Of a DNA stretch of 64,000 nucleotides, positions 25,591-35,377 are shown piece by piece. The DNA is from Carboxylicivirga caseinilyticus (lineage in GTDB: Bacteria > Bacteroidota > Bacteroidia > Bacteroidales > Marinilabiliaceae). Within the stretch, counting starts at the first letter, position 1. Each line of letters starts with the position of its first letter. The notes below the pieces were generated by a model that saw nothing but the letters and a program-made list of their open reading frames with translations, was not told the origin of the DNA and did no database searches. The translations under genes and the position numbers were made by a program. The DNA is taken from positions 186,001 to 250,000 of the forward strand of contig JAFMVE010000001.1 of the NCBI GenBank assembly GCA_025499705.1, given 5' to 3'.

Positions 25591-27879
25591 ATGAAAAGAC
25601 CTACAACATTAATTTTTTTATTGATTTTCCTTTTTATTGGAATAACATCTTTAAAAGCACAACAGCCCAATATTATCATTATTTATACAGATGATATGGG
25701 CCTGGGTGATGTTTCCTTTACCGGTGGCGCGGTTTATGACACTCCTAATATTAATCGTTTAGCAGAGTCGGGTAAAATATTTACCCAATATTACACGCCT
25801 GCTCCGGTTTGTTCTCCTTCGAGGGTAAATTTAACAACCGGTATGTATCACATCCGATGGAATATCAATACTTATCTTGATTCGCGTGCTGCAAACTACA
25901 GAAGAATGCAACAGGATTATCTAAGTTCAGATGCACCAACTATGGCTAAAACACTTAAAGCTGCCGGTTATACAACAGCTCATATTGGAAAATGGCATTT
26001 GGGTGGAGGTAGAGATGTGACTGATGCTCCTTCAATAACACAATATGGATTTGATGAGTATGTTTCAACTTATGAAAGTCCGGATCCAGATCCGGCTATT
26101 ACTTCTACAAACTGGATTTGGGCAATGACCGATGATGTTAAACGTTGGGACAGGACTGCCTATTTTGTTGATAAAACAATTGATTTTCTGAAAAATAATC
26201 CGGATAAACCCTGTTTTATAAATCTTTGGCCCGATGATATGCATACTCCATGGGTACCTTCAATGGATGTTCCGTCTTCAAGCTATGAGGCATTAAGCAG
26301 TCTTCAGCCGGTTATAGGTGAGTACGATAAACAGATTGGTCGATTGTTAGACGAACTTGAGACAATGGGAATATTGGACAATACATTGATAATTTTCACA
26401 AGTGATAATGGTCCAAGTCCGACATTTACCCAGTCTCGCAGCAATAGTAAAAGAGGGGCAAAGAATAGTATTTACGAAGCGGGTGTAAATATGCCATTTG
26501 TGATAAGCTGGCCTGGTAAAGTTCCCGCCGGAGTTGTTGATGAGAATTCCGTAATTTCATCATTGGATTTATTCCCTACCTTATGTAAGATTGCAGGAAC
26601 TGAGTATCCTTCTGACTTTGATGGCGATGGTGAAGATATAAGTGATTGTTTGCTTACAAATTCAGAACACCAGAGACAGGAGGATTTGTTTTTTGAGTAT
26701 GGACGAAATCCAAGTTTTAATTTCCCGATTGAAGTAAACAGAAGTCTTCATCTGGGTATTCGTCATAATAAATGGAAATTATATACTTCAGCAGACGGTT
26801 TTAGAGCTGAATTATACGATTTATCTGTTGATCCTAACGAAACAAATGATTTATTCGAGACAGAAATCGAATTGGTGAACACGCTTAAAACAAAAGTCAT
26901 TAATTGGTATTTTGCAAAAGATATGGAGTTTGAAGAAACTGTTAAAACAATGCCGGACCCCACACCAAAGGAACTGGTTTTCTATTGTCCTTTTGATGAG
27001 TCAGTAAATGATATGTCTGAAAACGATTACGTATTAGACAATGTTAATAATGTGCCATTAGTAGAAGGTAAATATGGAAATGCAGCAAGTTTTAACGGTA
27101 CAAATCAATACCTCGATTTAAATGTAACCGGACTTGTGAATCCAGGAACAGATCAGTTTACTTTTTGTACATGGGTTCGCAATGAAGCGAATATACCGGC
27201 ATCAAATTCAACCATACATTTGATTATTGGACAGAAAGACAATAATGGAACCGGCCGTGTTTTTGCACAGTCGTATGTTTATAGCGATGGTAATGAAACG
27301 TACAACAACTTTTTAGGAGGAGCATTAAATGGAACCATTAAGACACCTTATCCTAAAGGCGATTGGGTACATTTGGCAATAACCTGCGATCCCGGATATG
27401 ATTCTGTTGCCTACTTTATTAATGGTGAATTGGCGATGAAGATTCAGGCACCTAATTTTGAGAATTGCACTGGGGCTCTTCGTATAGGGGCTCATAAGAG
27501 TAAGGTTAATTACTGGAAGGGTGAATTTGATGAGATGTTTTTGTTCAAAGGAATACTTAATCCGGATGAGATTCAGGATGTAATGAACAACATTACCGGA
27601 CCGGAGATTATAGCTGATCGTAATTCTACTTCAATCGAATCAGATACTAAAAATGCTAATGATTTCTATGTCATTTATGATGAAGAAGCCCGTTTATTAT
27701 CTTTTAAATATAATGAACCAATTAGTGAATTATCATTGTATTCCATTACTGGCAGAAAGATTGTTAGTACCGATAAAATATGGCCAATCAACACAACACG
27801 ATTAACGCCGGGAACCTATATTATTAAAATGACTGATACAAAAGGAACTAACTTTTCCAGAAAAGTATTAATTAATTAG
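25591..27879 (+). CDS. Secreted sulfatase with LamG-like domain and T9SS sorting domain
   Basis: 762 residues. A signal peptide (about 1-23) is followed by a type I sulfatase domain (about 26-450) with metal ligands D34-D35 and the formylglycine site C74-S-P-S-R78 (CSPSR...LTTG), so it is an S1-family cysteine-type sulfatase. The HIGKWHLGG and TSDNGPS motifs are also present. Residues about 465-670 form a LamG/concanavalin-like domain, and the last about 75 residues are a type IX secretion sorting domain (LSLYSITGRKI to FSRKVLIN). It should remove sulfate from an extracellular glycan; which one is unknown. Activity needs a formylglycine-generating or anSME maturase, not present here. A shared terminator follows. 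Confidence 0.93.
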   Translation: MKRPTTLIFLLIFLFIGITSLKAQQPNIIIIYTDDMGLGDVSFTGGAVYDTPNINRLAESGKIFTQYYTPAPVCSPSRVNLTTGMYHIRWNINTYLDSRAANYRRMQQDYLSSDAPTMAKTLKAAGYTTAHIGKWHLGGGRDVTDAPSITQYGFDEYVSTYESPDPDPAITSTNWIWAMTDDVKRWDRTAYFVDKTIDFLKNNPDKPCFINLWPDDMHTPWVPSMDVPSSSYEALSSLQPVIGEYDKQIGRLLDELETMGILDNTLIIFTSDNGPSPTFTQSRSNSKRGAKNSIYEAGVNMPFVISWPGKVPAGVVDENSVISSLDLFPTLCKIAGTEYPSDFDGDGEDISDCLLTNSEHQRQEDLFFEYGRNPSFNFPIEVNRSLHLGIRHNKWKLYTSADGFRAELYDLSVDPNETNDLFETEIELVNTLKTKVINWYFAKDMEFEETVKTMPDPTPKELVFYCPFDESVNDMSENDYVLDNVNNVPLVEGKYGNAASFNGTNQYLDLNVTGLVNPGTDQFTFCTWVRNEANIPASNSTIHLIIGQKDNNGTGRVFAQSYVYSDGNETYNNFLGGALNGTIKTPYPKGDWVHLAITCDPGYDSVAYFINGELAMKIQAPNFENCTGALRIGAHKSKVNYWKGEFDEMFLFKGILNPDEIQDVMNNITGPEIIADRNSTSIESDTKNANDFYVIYDEEARLLSFKYNEPISELSLYSITGRKIVSTDKIWPINTTRLTPGTYIIKMTDTKGTNFSRKVLIN

Positions 27880-27914
27880 AAAGGAAGAATTTAATTTTCC
27901 ACCTCAGCAAAATC

Positions 27915-27953
27915 AATAAGGCTGTCCAAAGTAAATGGACAGCCTTATTTTGT
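27915..27953 (+). terminator. Strong bidirectional terminator between sulfatase and LytTR operon
   Basis: A perfect 14-bp stem (27915-27928 with 27936-27949) and a 7-base loop, followed by T-rich sequence on the plus strand. It serves the sulfatase and probably the converging regulator/kinase operon. Confidence 0.9.
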
Positions 27954-27993
27954 TATGCAAAATAAAAATTAAGGTTAGGTTCAGATACGTATA

Positions 27994-28734
27994 TCAGTAT
28001 ATTTGACTTAAAACAAATTCTTTCTTTCTTCGGGATACCGGAACGGTTGAATGGTCTGACATAATTAGGTAACCACCATCTTTTTTAACAAATGACTGGA
28101 TGTGTTTGGTGTTTACTACAAAGGATTTATGGGTACGGATAAATCCGGAGTCGGATATGATTTCTTCATACTCTACCAATGATTTGGATACTAAGAGTAC
28201 TTCGCCTGAATCCAAAAAGAAACGGGTGTAACTCGATTCGGCCTGGCATTTGATAATTCGACTGATTTCGATGTAGTTAATTTTGTCGGCAGTTGGCAGT
28301 GCTATTCTCTTGCTTTCGGTCGATAGTGTGTTGTTACTTAAAAATATCTTGAGTCGGTTATCTTCCTTCGATTTGTTATGAATGTAACGTTTAACAGCAT
28401 CTTTCAACAGAAAAATATCAATGGGTTTTAAAATATAATCAAGCGCTGTAAAACGGATGGCTTGTATGGCATAATGATCGTATGCGGTGACAAAGATGAC
28501 TGAGAATTTTGGATCTCTAAAAAATTCAAGAACCTTGAATCCGTTTCCACCGGGCATTTCAATATCCAGAAACACCAGATCAGGGTTCTCTTTTCTAATG
28601 ATGTCAATGGCTGCCATAGCACTATCGGCTTCAGCAATGATTTCAATTTCGGGGCAGTATTGTTGAAGAGCACCTCTCAGGTTTTCTCTTCCGTTTTGTT
28701 CGTCATCAACCAGTACGGTTCTTACTTTATACAT
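27994..28734 (-). CDS. LytTR family response regulator
   Basis: 246 residues. The receiver domain has D10-D11, phosphoacceptor Asp57 (FLDIEMPGGNG), T (FVTAYD) and K (YILKPID). The C-terminal LytTR domain (about 140-244) has the INYIEISRIIKCQAESSYTRF-type core and FIRTHKSFVVNTKHI. It is encoded 6 bases downstream of the thioredoxin-kinase fusion gene and is almost certainly its partner. Genes under its control are unknown. The neighbouring sulfatase and metallopeptidase are plausible but unproven targets. Confidence 0.95.
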   Translation of the reverse strand: MYKVRTVLVDDEQNGRENLRGALQQYCPEIEIIAEADSAMAAIDIIRKENPDLVFLDIEMPGGNGFKVLEFFRDPKFSVIFVTAYDHYAIQAIRFTALDYILKPIDIFLLKDAVKRYIHNKSKEDNRLKIFLSNNTLSTESKRIALPTADKINYIEISRIIKCQAESSYTRFFLDSGEVLLVSKSLVEYEEIISDSGFIRTHKSFVVNTKHIQSFVKKDGGYLIMSDHSTVPVSRRKKEFVLSQIY

Positions 28735-28740
28735 CTCTTC

Positions 28741-31722
28741 TTACTCTTCAGCTATGCAAATTTCCAGTTGGGTACCCAGAGCAATACCATCATTATCTTT
28801 CTTATCAGTAATTGACAGTCGATAATCTTGCTGGTTTTTTTGTTTCATCAGTTCGAGGCGTTCTTTGCAAAAACTTAATCCCTTGCCGCTGTTGTCCGAT
28901 CTATTTTGTTGCGTGGCTTCTCTTCCAATACCGTTGTCATCAATAATGATGCATATATAGCCCGAATCTGATTTAATTTCTAAAGTTAAATTTTTATCTC
29001 CTTTCTTTGGCGATAGTCCATGAAGGATTGCATTTTCTACAATGGGCTGAAGCAACAATGGAGGGATAAAAATGGAATAGGTGTCCACCTTTTCTTCAAT
29101 GGATAAATTGAAATTGATTGTAAAGCGAAGGTTTTCAAGACTAACGTAGTTCTCAATCATTTGAATTTCTTCGGCCAACGAAATTTCATTCTTATCACTG
29201 TATTTAAGCACATCTCTTATCAGTTTGGCAAACTTGGAAATATATAAATAGGCTTCTTCCGATTTTTTCTGTTGCACCAGGTTTTGGATCGAATTCAGGC
29301 AATTATACATAAAGTGAGGATTCATCTGTGCGCGAATGGCGGTTAATTCCAGTTCGCGCACTTTGGTGTTGAGGTCCGACAGATTTAGTTTTCGTTTGTT
29401 AGCACGTTTGTTCAAGATCAATATACCAACAACCAACAAAAGTATTCCACCCAATGATAAAACAATTATTTTAAGAAGATAGATGGTTTTACTATTTGCC
29501 GATTCTTCTTTTGGCTTTAGTTCATCCAGTAGTATTGAAGGTTTTGGAACAATTTCATATGGTTCGGGGGCACCTCTTTTTACGATGTTTCCCTCGCGGT
29601 CGATTATGTAATGATGAGGTATTCCATCAAAATAATATTTATCTCTGATCAGCAATTCTTCATTACCACCGGCTATTAACTGCACTCCGTTTATGCCTTG
29701 TTCTTCCATAAATTTCCGGGCGCTTTCCACATCATTTTGCAAAGCAACATATAGCAATACAATGTCGGTATCTTTAAACAATTCTTCTAATTTCTTACCA
29801 TGTCTTTTAATAGATCCAACACAAGGACCGCAACTGGTTGACCAGAAATCGATATACAACACCTTTCCTTTGAAATCCGAAAGTCTTACTTTTTTACCGT
29901 TAAAATCGGATAATTCAAAATCAAAAGCAGGCTCACCCGGAGCTACCGTTTTTGCCTTTTCATAAGCCTCATCCAGCAATTTTGTTTTATATGCATTGGG
30001 GTATTCTTCTTTAAATTGTTGATATAAGGTTACAAATACATCCCATGTTGCCTGATCTAAGGCATCACAAACGCTTGAATATTTTAGTGAGTATTGACTA
30101 ACTCCGTTAAATGCTGAATTACAGAAGCCATACCTGCCAATATAGAGTTGATCGAAAAAATTATTAATAGTAATGGAGTTTCCCTTCCCGGTTATATCTC
30201 TTATTTTATAATCCAAAAAGAAGAATACATATTCTCTGATGAAGTGATCATATTCCGGTGAAAACATCATCATATCATTATCCGGATGGATTAACGAATA
30301 AAAATCATCATCATAAAAAGTACTTTTATTTACATGTACTGGTTCTTTGTTAGCTTGTTTTCTGTAATACTCCTGATCTCTTGGGTAATTTTTAAGAATA
30401 GATACAATATTAGTTTGTATATCCCAGAATTCTGCCAGGTATTGTTCGGGAGACAGATTTTTGCCAGACGTATTCAGAAAAGCTTGTCTTTTCTCTAAAA
30501 TATCATAGAAGAAGTTTTTTAGTTCTTCAGGACTTAACTCAACACACTTTTGTCTATATAGTTGATAGATATCTCCTGATGATAAACGTTCTTTTTCTTC
30601 AAATAAAAATTTCTGCAGGCTGAAGTTTATGTTTTCCGAACCTTTGCCCGAAGCTCTGATTGTTTCATCAAAGGCATTCATGTCTACAGTTAGGTAAACA
30701 TCATCTCCGGGAGCAAGATACAAGGTGGAGAATTCATTACATCTAAAAGTTACCTGTTGCATTTCATCCAGTGGTAAGTGAAGTTCAAAAGTACTGTCTT
30801 CTTTTAACTGTGTTTCAATGCTGCATCTGAGGTAACTATTTGGAGTTGACTCGCCCCAATTAATGGAGACATTGCTGTTGGGCGCTGCGTTTGTAATTTT
30901 ACCCCTTACAGTAACATTGGTTTGGGTAAAAGTAGTGTCAACAGAATAGTTGTTTTTAGTAAAACGACAGCTAAAGGGTGAGTTGTTGTTAGTAATTTGT
31001 TTTATGAGATAATGGTTTTCAACATTCAGATTATTAATATATAAACGGTTTTCTTCTAATAATCCTGTTTCAATGTTATATCGATTAATTACTTCTTTGT
31101 GATTATCATCTGCTAGTGACTTATGGGTTACAATATTGTTTGTTGTATCCGATACTTTATACTTAACATCATTTTTCTCCAGTATATTGCCTTGACTTAT
31201 TGATTCTGAATTGAAATTGAAAAATTGACTGATTGTATTCTGTTCATATCTTATAGCAAGGCTGTCGGGCATATTGCTCATAGCATTGGGTATGATCTTA
31301 TCAACTATTTTCATTCCCGAAATTTCGCCGTTTAGAGATAAGTTAAATTCGGCCAGGTATGGACTTTTAACATACATGGTATTGGAATTGACCAGTTCTC
31401 GGTTAAAGCTGGTGTTAGTATCCCACTGCTTATCATTTGCTCCTCTATTGCGTGAATATTGAGATACAGGATCATATTTCATTTTCATTTGATAACCATC
31501 TGCTAATGTATCTTCGACTGTAAAGGTGTATTGGTCGCAATAATATCCTTCATTAAAAGATTTAATAGAATTTGTGTCTTCAGGACCTAGTTTGTTAAAC
31601 GAAGAAATCAGATACGTAAAACCATCTCCTTTTTTAAGGTTGATCTTTTGAGCCTTTGATGTTATTGCAATAAGAAAGCAAAAAATTAGTAATGTCAGGG
31701 TTTTGATTGGTTGGTTTGTCAT
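28741..31722 (-). CDS. Thioredoxin-fold sensor fused to a LytS-type histidine kinase
   Basis: 993 residues. A signal peptide (about 1-24) and a long periplasmic region resemble the N-terminal part of Bacteroidota TlpA-like proteins (DUF4369-like beta-sandwich about 265-380, then a helical region). A complete TlpA/AhpC-TSA thioredoxin domain (about 595-735) follows, with redox pair C631-G-P-C634 and cis-proline GIPHHYIID. Then come one transmembrane helix (about 750-775) and a PF06580 kinase with phosphoacceptor His803 (MNPHFMYNCLNS), N-box PIVENAILHG and G-box DDNGIGR. It is co-transcribed with the LytTR regulator. The architecture suggests a kinase gated by periplasmic thiol redox state. That is inference. 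Confidence 0.93.
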   Translation of the reverse strand: MTNQPIKTLTLLIFCFLIAITSKAQKINLKKGDGFTYLISSFNKLGPEDTNSIKSFNEGYYCDQYTFTVEDTLADGYQMKMKYDPVSQYSRNRGANDKQWDTNTSFNRELVNSNTMYVKSPYLAEFNLSLNGEISGMKIVDKIIPNAMSNMPDSLAIRYEQNTISQFFNFNSESISQGNILEKNDVKYKVSDTTNNIVTHKSLADDNHKEVINRYNIETGLLEENRLYINNLNVENHYLIKQITNNNSPFSCRFTKNNYSVDTTFTQTNVTVRGKITNAAPNSNVSINWGESTPNSYLRCSIETQLKEDSTFELHLPLDEMQQVTFRCNEFSTLYLAPGDDVYLTVDMNAFDETIRASGKGSENINFSLQKFLFEEKERLSSGDIYQLYRQKCVELSPEELKNFFYDILEKRQAFLNTSGKNLSPEQYLAEFWDIQTNIVSILKNYPRDQEYYRKQANKEPVHVNKSTFYDDDFYSLIHPDNDMMMFSPEYDHFIREYVFFFLDYKIRDITGKGNSITINNFFDQLYIGRYGFCNSAFNGVSQYSLKYSSVCDALDQATWDVFVTLYQQFKEEYPNAYKTKLLDEAYEKAKTVAPGEPAFDFELSDFNGKKVRLSDFKGKVLYIDFWSTSCGPCVGSIKRHGKKLEELFKDTDIVLLYVALQNDVESARKFMEEQGINGVQLIAGGNEELLIRDKYYFDGIPHHYIIDREGNIVKRGAPEPYEIVPKPSILLDELKPKEESANSKTIYLLKIIVLSLGGILLLVVGILILNKRANKRKLNLSDLNTKVRELELTAIRAQMNPHFMYNCLNSIQNLVQQKKSEEAYLYISKFAKLIRDVLKYSDKNEISLAEEIQMIENYVSLENLRFTINFNLSIEEKVDTYSIFIPPLLLQPIVENAILHGLSPKKGDKNLTLEIKSDSGYICIIIDDNGIGREATQQNRSDNSGKGLSFCKERLELMKQKNQQDYRLSITDKKDNDGIALGTQLEICIAEE

Positions 31723-31955
31723 TTTGAATATTGTTAGAGTTTAAGTTCAGTTCGAAAATAGAATTAATATTTTACTGGACTAGGGTTAAATAGATAAACG
31801 GTAAGGATGAATTTATATCCGGTAGTAAATTCCGTTTTATGGATTTGAAGATTTTTAATTAGCCACATATCGATTCTATTCTAGCAATAATAGAATTTGT
31901 ACAGGCCCTTCTTTCTTATAGATACTAATTTGCAATCCCAATTAATTTTGAATCT

Positions 31956-34900
31956 ATGAAAAGAAGTTTTCGCATTTTATTTCTTGCAATCTTTATTATA
32001 AGCCTTGGCAATATTGGTTATGCCCAATCCAATGGTGATATCATCTCATATAATGGAAGTACCTATCAGATAGTGAGTGATAATTTGATTAGCAACCCAG
32101 GATTTGAAGAGGGTTTTACCGGTTGGACTGATGCAACGACTTCAGCGGCTCAACTGACAAGCACTAAATTTACAGTTTATACTTCCGGCGGTATTGATAA
32201 TTCGCAATATCTGGTCGGTACAACAAACGAAAGTTCCAGTTCTTCTGGTTCTATTGGTACCGGATGGGCCATTGAAAATGGCAAGACATATTATTTTTCG
32301 TACCATGTTAAATACACCGATGCATCGGCAACAGCTGGCTCGGAACAATGGTGTAAGGTGTCGTTAACCAATAATAAAATTTCTTCAGCTGAACCGGAAA
32401 TAGTAATTAATGCAACTGAAGTTAATGGAGGAGGAACCTGGACAAAAAACGAAGTTGTTTTTACCAATTCAACACCTTATAATTTTTTGGTGGCTCGCTT
32501 CAGATGGTTGAATAGCCGATTAGGCTTTGATTCATTTTCATTATTTGAAATAAGCGAAATTGCCAATACTTCATTATTGGAGGCCCTTATCACGGAAGCT
32601 GAGGCTTTATATGATGTGGAGGGAGTTGGTGCTGCCAGTTTGCTTACTGCAATTAATGCAGCCAAAGATGCATTGGCAAATCCAACAGTTGAACTGGTGA
32701 ATGCAGCTCTTGAAGAGCTAGAGCAGGCCATTACTTCATATCAACTTCAAAATGCGTCTCCTGATTCGCCACTAGATATGACTGACCGAATTATCAACCA
32801 GGGATTTGATGAAAACCTGCAGGATGGTTGGAAAGGTGTTGGAACCATCAATTACCACTGTGTTGAATTTTATCAGAAAACATTTGATATGTATCAGGTT
32901 ATCAGTGGTCTTCCGGCTGGTAAATACCGACTGAAAGCCCAGGGATTTGAACGACCCAAAAGCAATGACGGAGGCGCTGCATATAATGCGGGCACAGAAG
33001 TGATAAATGCTGAATTTTATGCCAAGGCTAATAGTTTCGCAAAGAAACAAGCGACTTTTAATTCACTTTATCAGCATTCTTATACAGGTTCCGGATCACT
33101 CAATGGTTTTGTCAATTCAATGACAAGTGCACAAACGGTTATGACTGCCTCTGACGATAATTACCTGATGCAGCTGGATAATATTATGCTCGACGAAGGG
33201 GATGATCTGGTATTTGGCGCACAAAGCGATTTTCAACAGAGTGGCTATTGGGTACTGTTTGATAATTTCCGTTTGGAATATCTGGGTGAGTTTGACTCCA
33301 ATGATCTGGTAGCTGCTATTGAAGATCAGATTGCTCATGCCCAGACTCTCTTAGAAGAAAAAATGGAAAATACAGCGTCAGCCACTTTAACAGCTGCTAT
33401 ACTGGAAGCTCAACAGGTTATTACAGCTGATCCGTTGGTTTTTGATGATTTGTATGGAGTAAGTCAGAATATGAACAATGCCATTGAAACAGCAAATACA
33501 TCAGTTGAGGCATATGTTAATTTGCAAACAGCCATTGATGAAGGCACTGAGGAATTACTGCTTATTTCAGGCACCAGAGCTGATAATCTTCAGGCAGCTA
33601 TTGATAATGCTCAGTTATTTATCAATAATCTGGATGCTTCACTGGAAGAACTGACAGATGCTATTTCTGCTATCAATGCAATCATCAAAAAGAAAATCTA
33701 TACCCCGGGATGGATGATGGGTGATGTTAATGATCCAGACAATACCTGGAGTATGGAGCGAAGCAAACAATCAAAAAACTGGATTGTATTCTGGGAACCG
33801 GGATATGGACAGGATCCAAGTGTTGTGGTGGATGGTAATTATCGTATTAATATTGATGGATTGTTGGATATTGCTGAAACAGCATATAGTTATTACACCG
33901 ATTCGTTAGGATTTATTTCGCGAGATGGAGCCAAGTCGAGTCAGTACAAAATGATTATTCGTTTGCGATATACCCGCGATTGGGAAGCCAGTGGTTCGGG
34001 TGTAGATAACACGATTGGGTTACTTACACTAACTGCCTGGTCGGCACAGGCTGCGGGACATACCATGGCGCATGAGGTAGGCCACTGTTTTCAGTACCAG
34101 GTGCACTGCGATAACAACGATCAGAATGGCTGGATGTATGGCTTTGGTGCAAGTGCATCAGGTGGTAACGGCTGGTGGGAACAATGTGCTCAATGGCAAG
34201 GATATAAAATTTATCCCTCTCAGCAGTTTACGGCAAGTAATTTTACATCCTATTTAAATACCGCACATAAACATATTTTGCACGAGACTCCGCGCTACGA
34301 TAATTACTTTATTCAGGATTTTTGGACTTATAAGCACGGATTGGATTTTATAGGCCGTTTATGGAATGAATCTATTCGCCCTGAAGATCCTGTAGAAACG
34401 TATAAGCGAATTACAGGTATTAATCAGTCGGAGTTTAACAATGAGATGTTTGAATGTGCAGCCCGTTTTACAACGTGGGATATTCCAGCTATAAAATCAT
34501 ATGCCTCAAGTAAAATATTAAGTCGACCCCAAACTGCTATGTCTGATGCTGGAAGTGATTATTGGTTGGTCGATGAGTCGGATTGCCCCGAAAATTATGG
34601 GTATAATGTTATTCTACTGAACACTCCACGCACAGCAACGCGTGTAAGCGCCTTTTTTGAAGGTAAGAGTGGGATGGATGGTTATCGTAAAAACTACGTT
34701 ACTTCAGCCGGATGGCGTTATGGATTTGTAGCCATGTTGTTCGATGGAACGAGAGTTTATAGTGATATAGGTTCAGCTTCGTACAGCACACCCAACGATA
34801 CCCTTCATTTTGATTGTCCGGCTAATACATTAAGATTGTGGTTGGTTGTGAGTGGTGCACCTTCTTACCATTGGCGTCATGCTTGGGATGATGATGATTC

Positions 34901-35207
34901 CAATGATGAGCAATGGCCCTATCAGGTTAAGTTTAATAATACCAACTTGTTTGGTTATAGTAATGTGGTTACCTCGGTAGGTACAGAAATTAAAAACACC
35001 ATATTGGTTTATGCAAAGGAAAAAGAAGTTATTATCAGCAATATACCTGAAAACTCACAGGTTAGTATTTATACTCTGGCTGGCAGCCTGGTAGTTAATA
35101 AGGAAGTGAGTCAATCCAGCTTTAAAAAAGCACTTGGAAGTGGTATGTACATTGTTCATATTCAAAAAGGAACAGAAGTTTATACGCGAAAGGTTTTGAT
35201 ACCATAA
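31956..35207 (+). CDS. Large secreted metallopeptidase-like protein with FIVAR repeats and T9SS domain
   Basis: 1083 residues with a signal peptide (about 1-23). A carbohydrate-binding-like beta-sandwich (about 30-200) is followed by a FIVAR-type three-helix segment (about 210-265), a second beta-sandwich (about 270-450), and further FIVAR-like helices (about 450-575). A peptidase-like domain (about 590-900) then has H706-E-V-G-H710, a zincin motif as in DUF6055-type proteins. The last about 75 residues are a type IX sorting domain (VSIYTLAGSLVVNKE to RKVLIP). Extracellular cleavage or binding of glycoproteins or mucin-like polymers is inference. It is divergent from the redox kinase operon across a 230-bp gap. 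Confidence 0.85.
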   Translation: MKRSFRILFLAIFIISLGNIGYAQSNGDIISYNGSTYQIVSDNLISNPGFEEGFTGWTDATTSAAQLTSTKFTVYTSGGIDNSQYLVGTTNESSSSSGSIGTGWAIENGKTYYFSYHVKYTDASATAGSEQWCKVSLTNNKISSAEPEIVINATEVNGGGTWTKNEVVFTNSTPYNFLVARFRWLNSRLGFDSFSLFEISEIANTSLLEALITEAEALYDVEGVGAASLLTAINAAKDALANPTVELVNAALEELEQAITSYQLQNASPDSPLDMTDRIINQGFDENLQDGWKGVGTINYHCVEFYQKTFDMYQVISGLPAGKYRLKAQGFERPKSNDGGAAYNAGTEVINAEFYAKANSFAKKQATFNSLYQHSYTGSGSLNGFVNSMTSAQTVMTASDDNYLMQLDNIMLDEGDDLVFGAQSDFQQSGYWVLFDNFRLEYLGEFDSNDLVAAIEDQIAHAQTLLEEKMENTASATLTAAILEAQQVITADPLVFDDLYGVSQNMNNAIETANTSVEAYVNLQTAIDEGTEELLLISGTRADNLQAAIDNAQLFINNLDASLEELTDAISAINAIIKKKIYTPGWMMGDVNDPDNTWSMERSKQSKNWIVFWEPGYGQDPSVVVDGNYRINIDGLLDIAETAYSYYTDSLGFISRDGAKSSQYKMIIRLRYTRDWEASGSGVDNTIGLLTLTAWSAQAAGHTMAHEVGHCFQYQVHCDNNDQNGWMYGFGASASGGNGWWEQCAQWQGYKIYPSQQFTASNFTSYLNTAHKHILHETPRYDNYFIQDFWTYKHGLDFIGRLWNESIRPEDPVETYKRITGINQSEFNNEMFECAARFTTWDIPAIKSYASSKILSRPQTAMSDAGSDYWLVDESDCPENYGYNVILLNTPRTATRVSAFFEGKSGMDGYRKNYVTSAGWRYGFVAMLFDGTRVYSDIGSASYSTPNDTLHFDCPANTLRLWLVVSGAPSYHWRHAWDDDDSNDEQWPYQVKFNNTNLFGYSNVVTSVGTEIKNTILVYAKEKEVIISNIPENSQVSIYTLAGSLVVNKEVSQSSFKKALGSGMYIVHIQKGTEVYTRKVLIP

Positions 35208-35218
35208 AAACTAAAATC

Positions 35219-35257
35219 AACAATCGCCTGTTAACCTCAAACAGGCGATTGTTTTTA
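35219..35257 (+). terminator. Intrinsic terminator after the metallopeptidase-like gene
   Basis: A 13-bp stem (35219-35231 with 35241-35253), a 9-base loop and a run of T, starting 12 bases after the stop. Confidence 0.9.
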
Positions 35258-35377
35258 TTAATGACCTAATTAGAAATGCATTGATTAATAACAGAACCCT
35301 TATTTTTCAAGGCTTTTTATTCGGAATGATTATTTTTGTCGCTTTTAATTTTTTAAAAGACTAATAAAGGAGATTGG

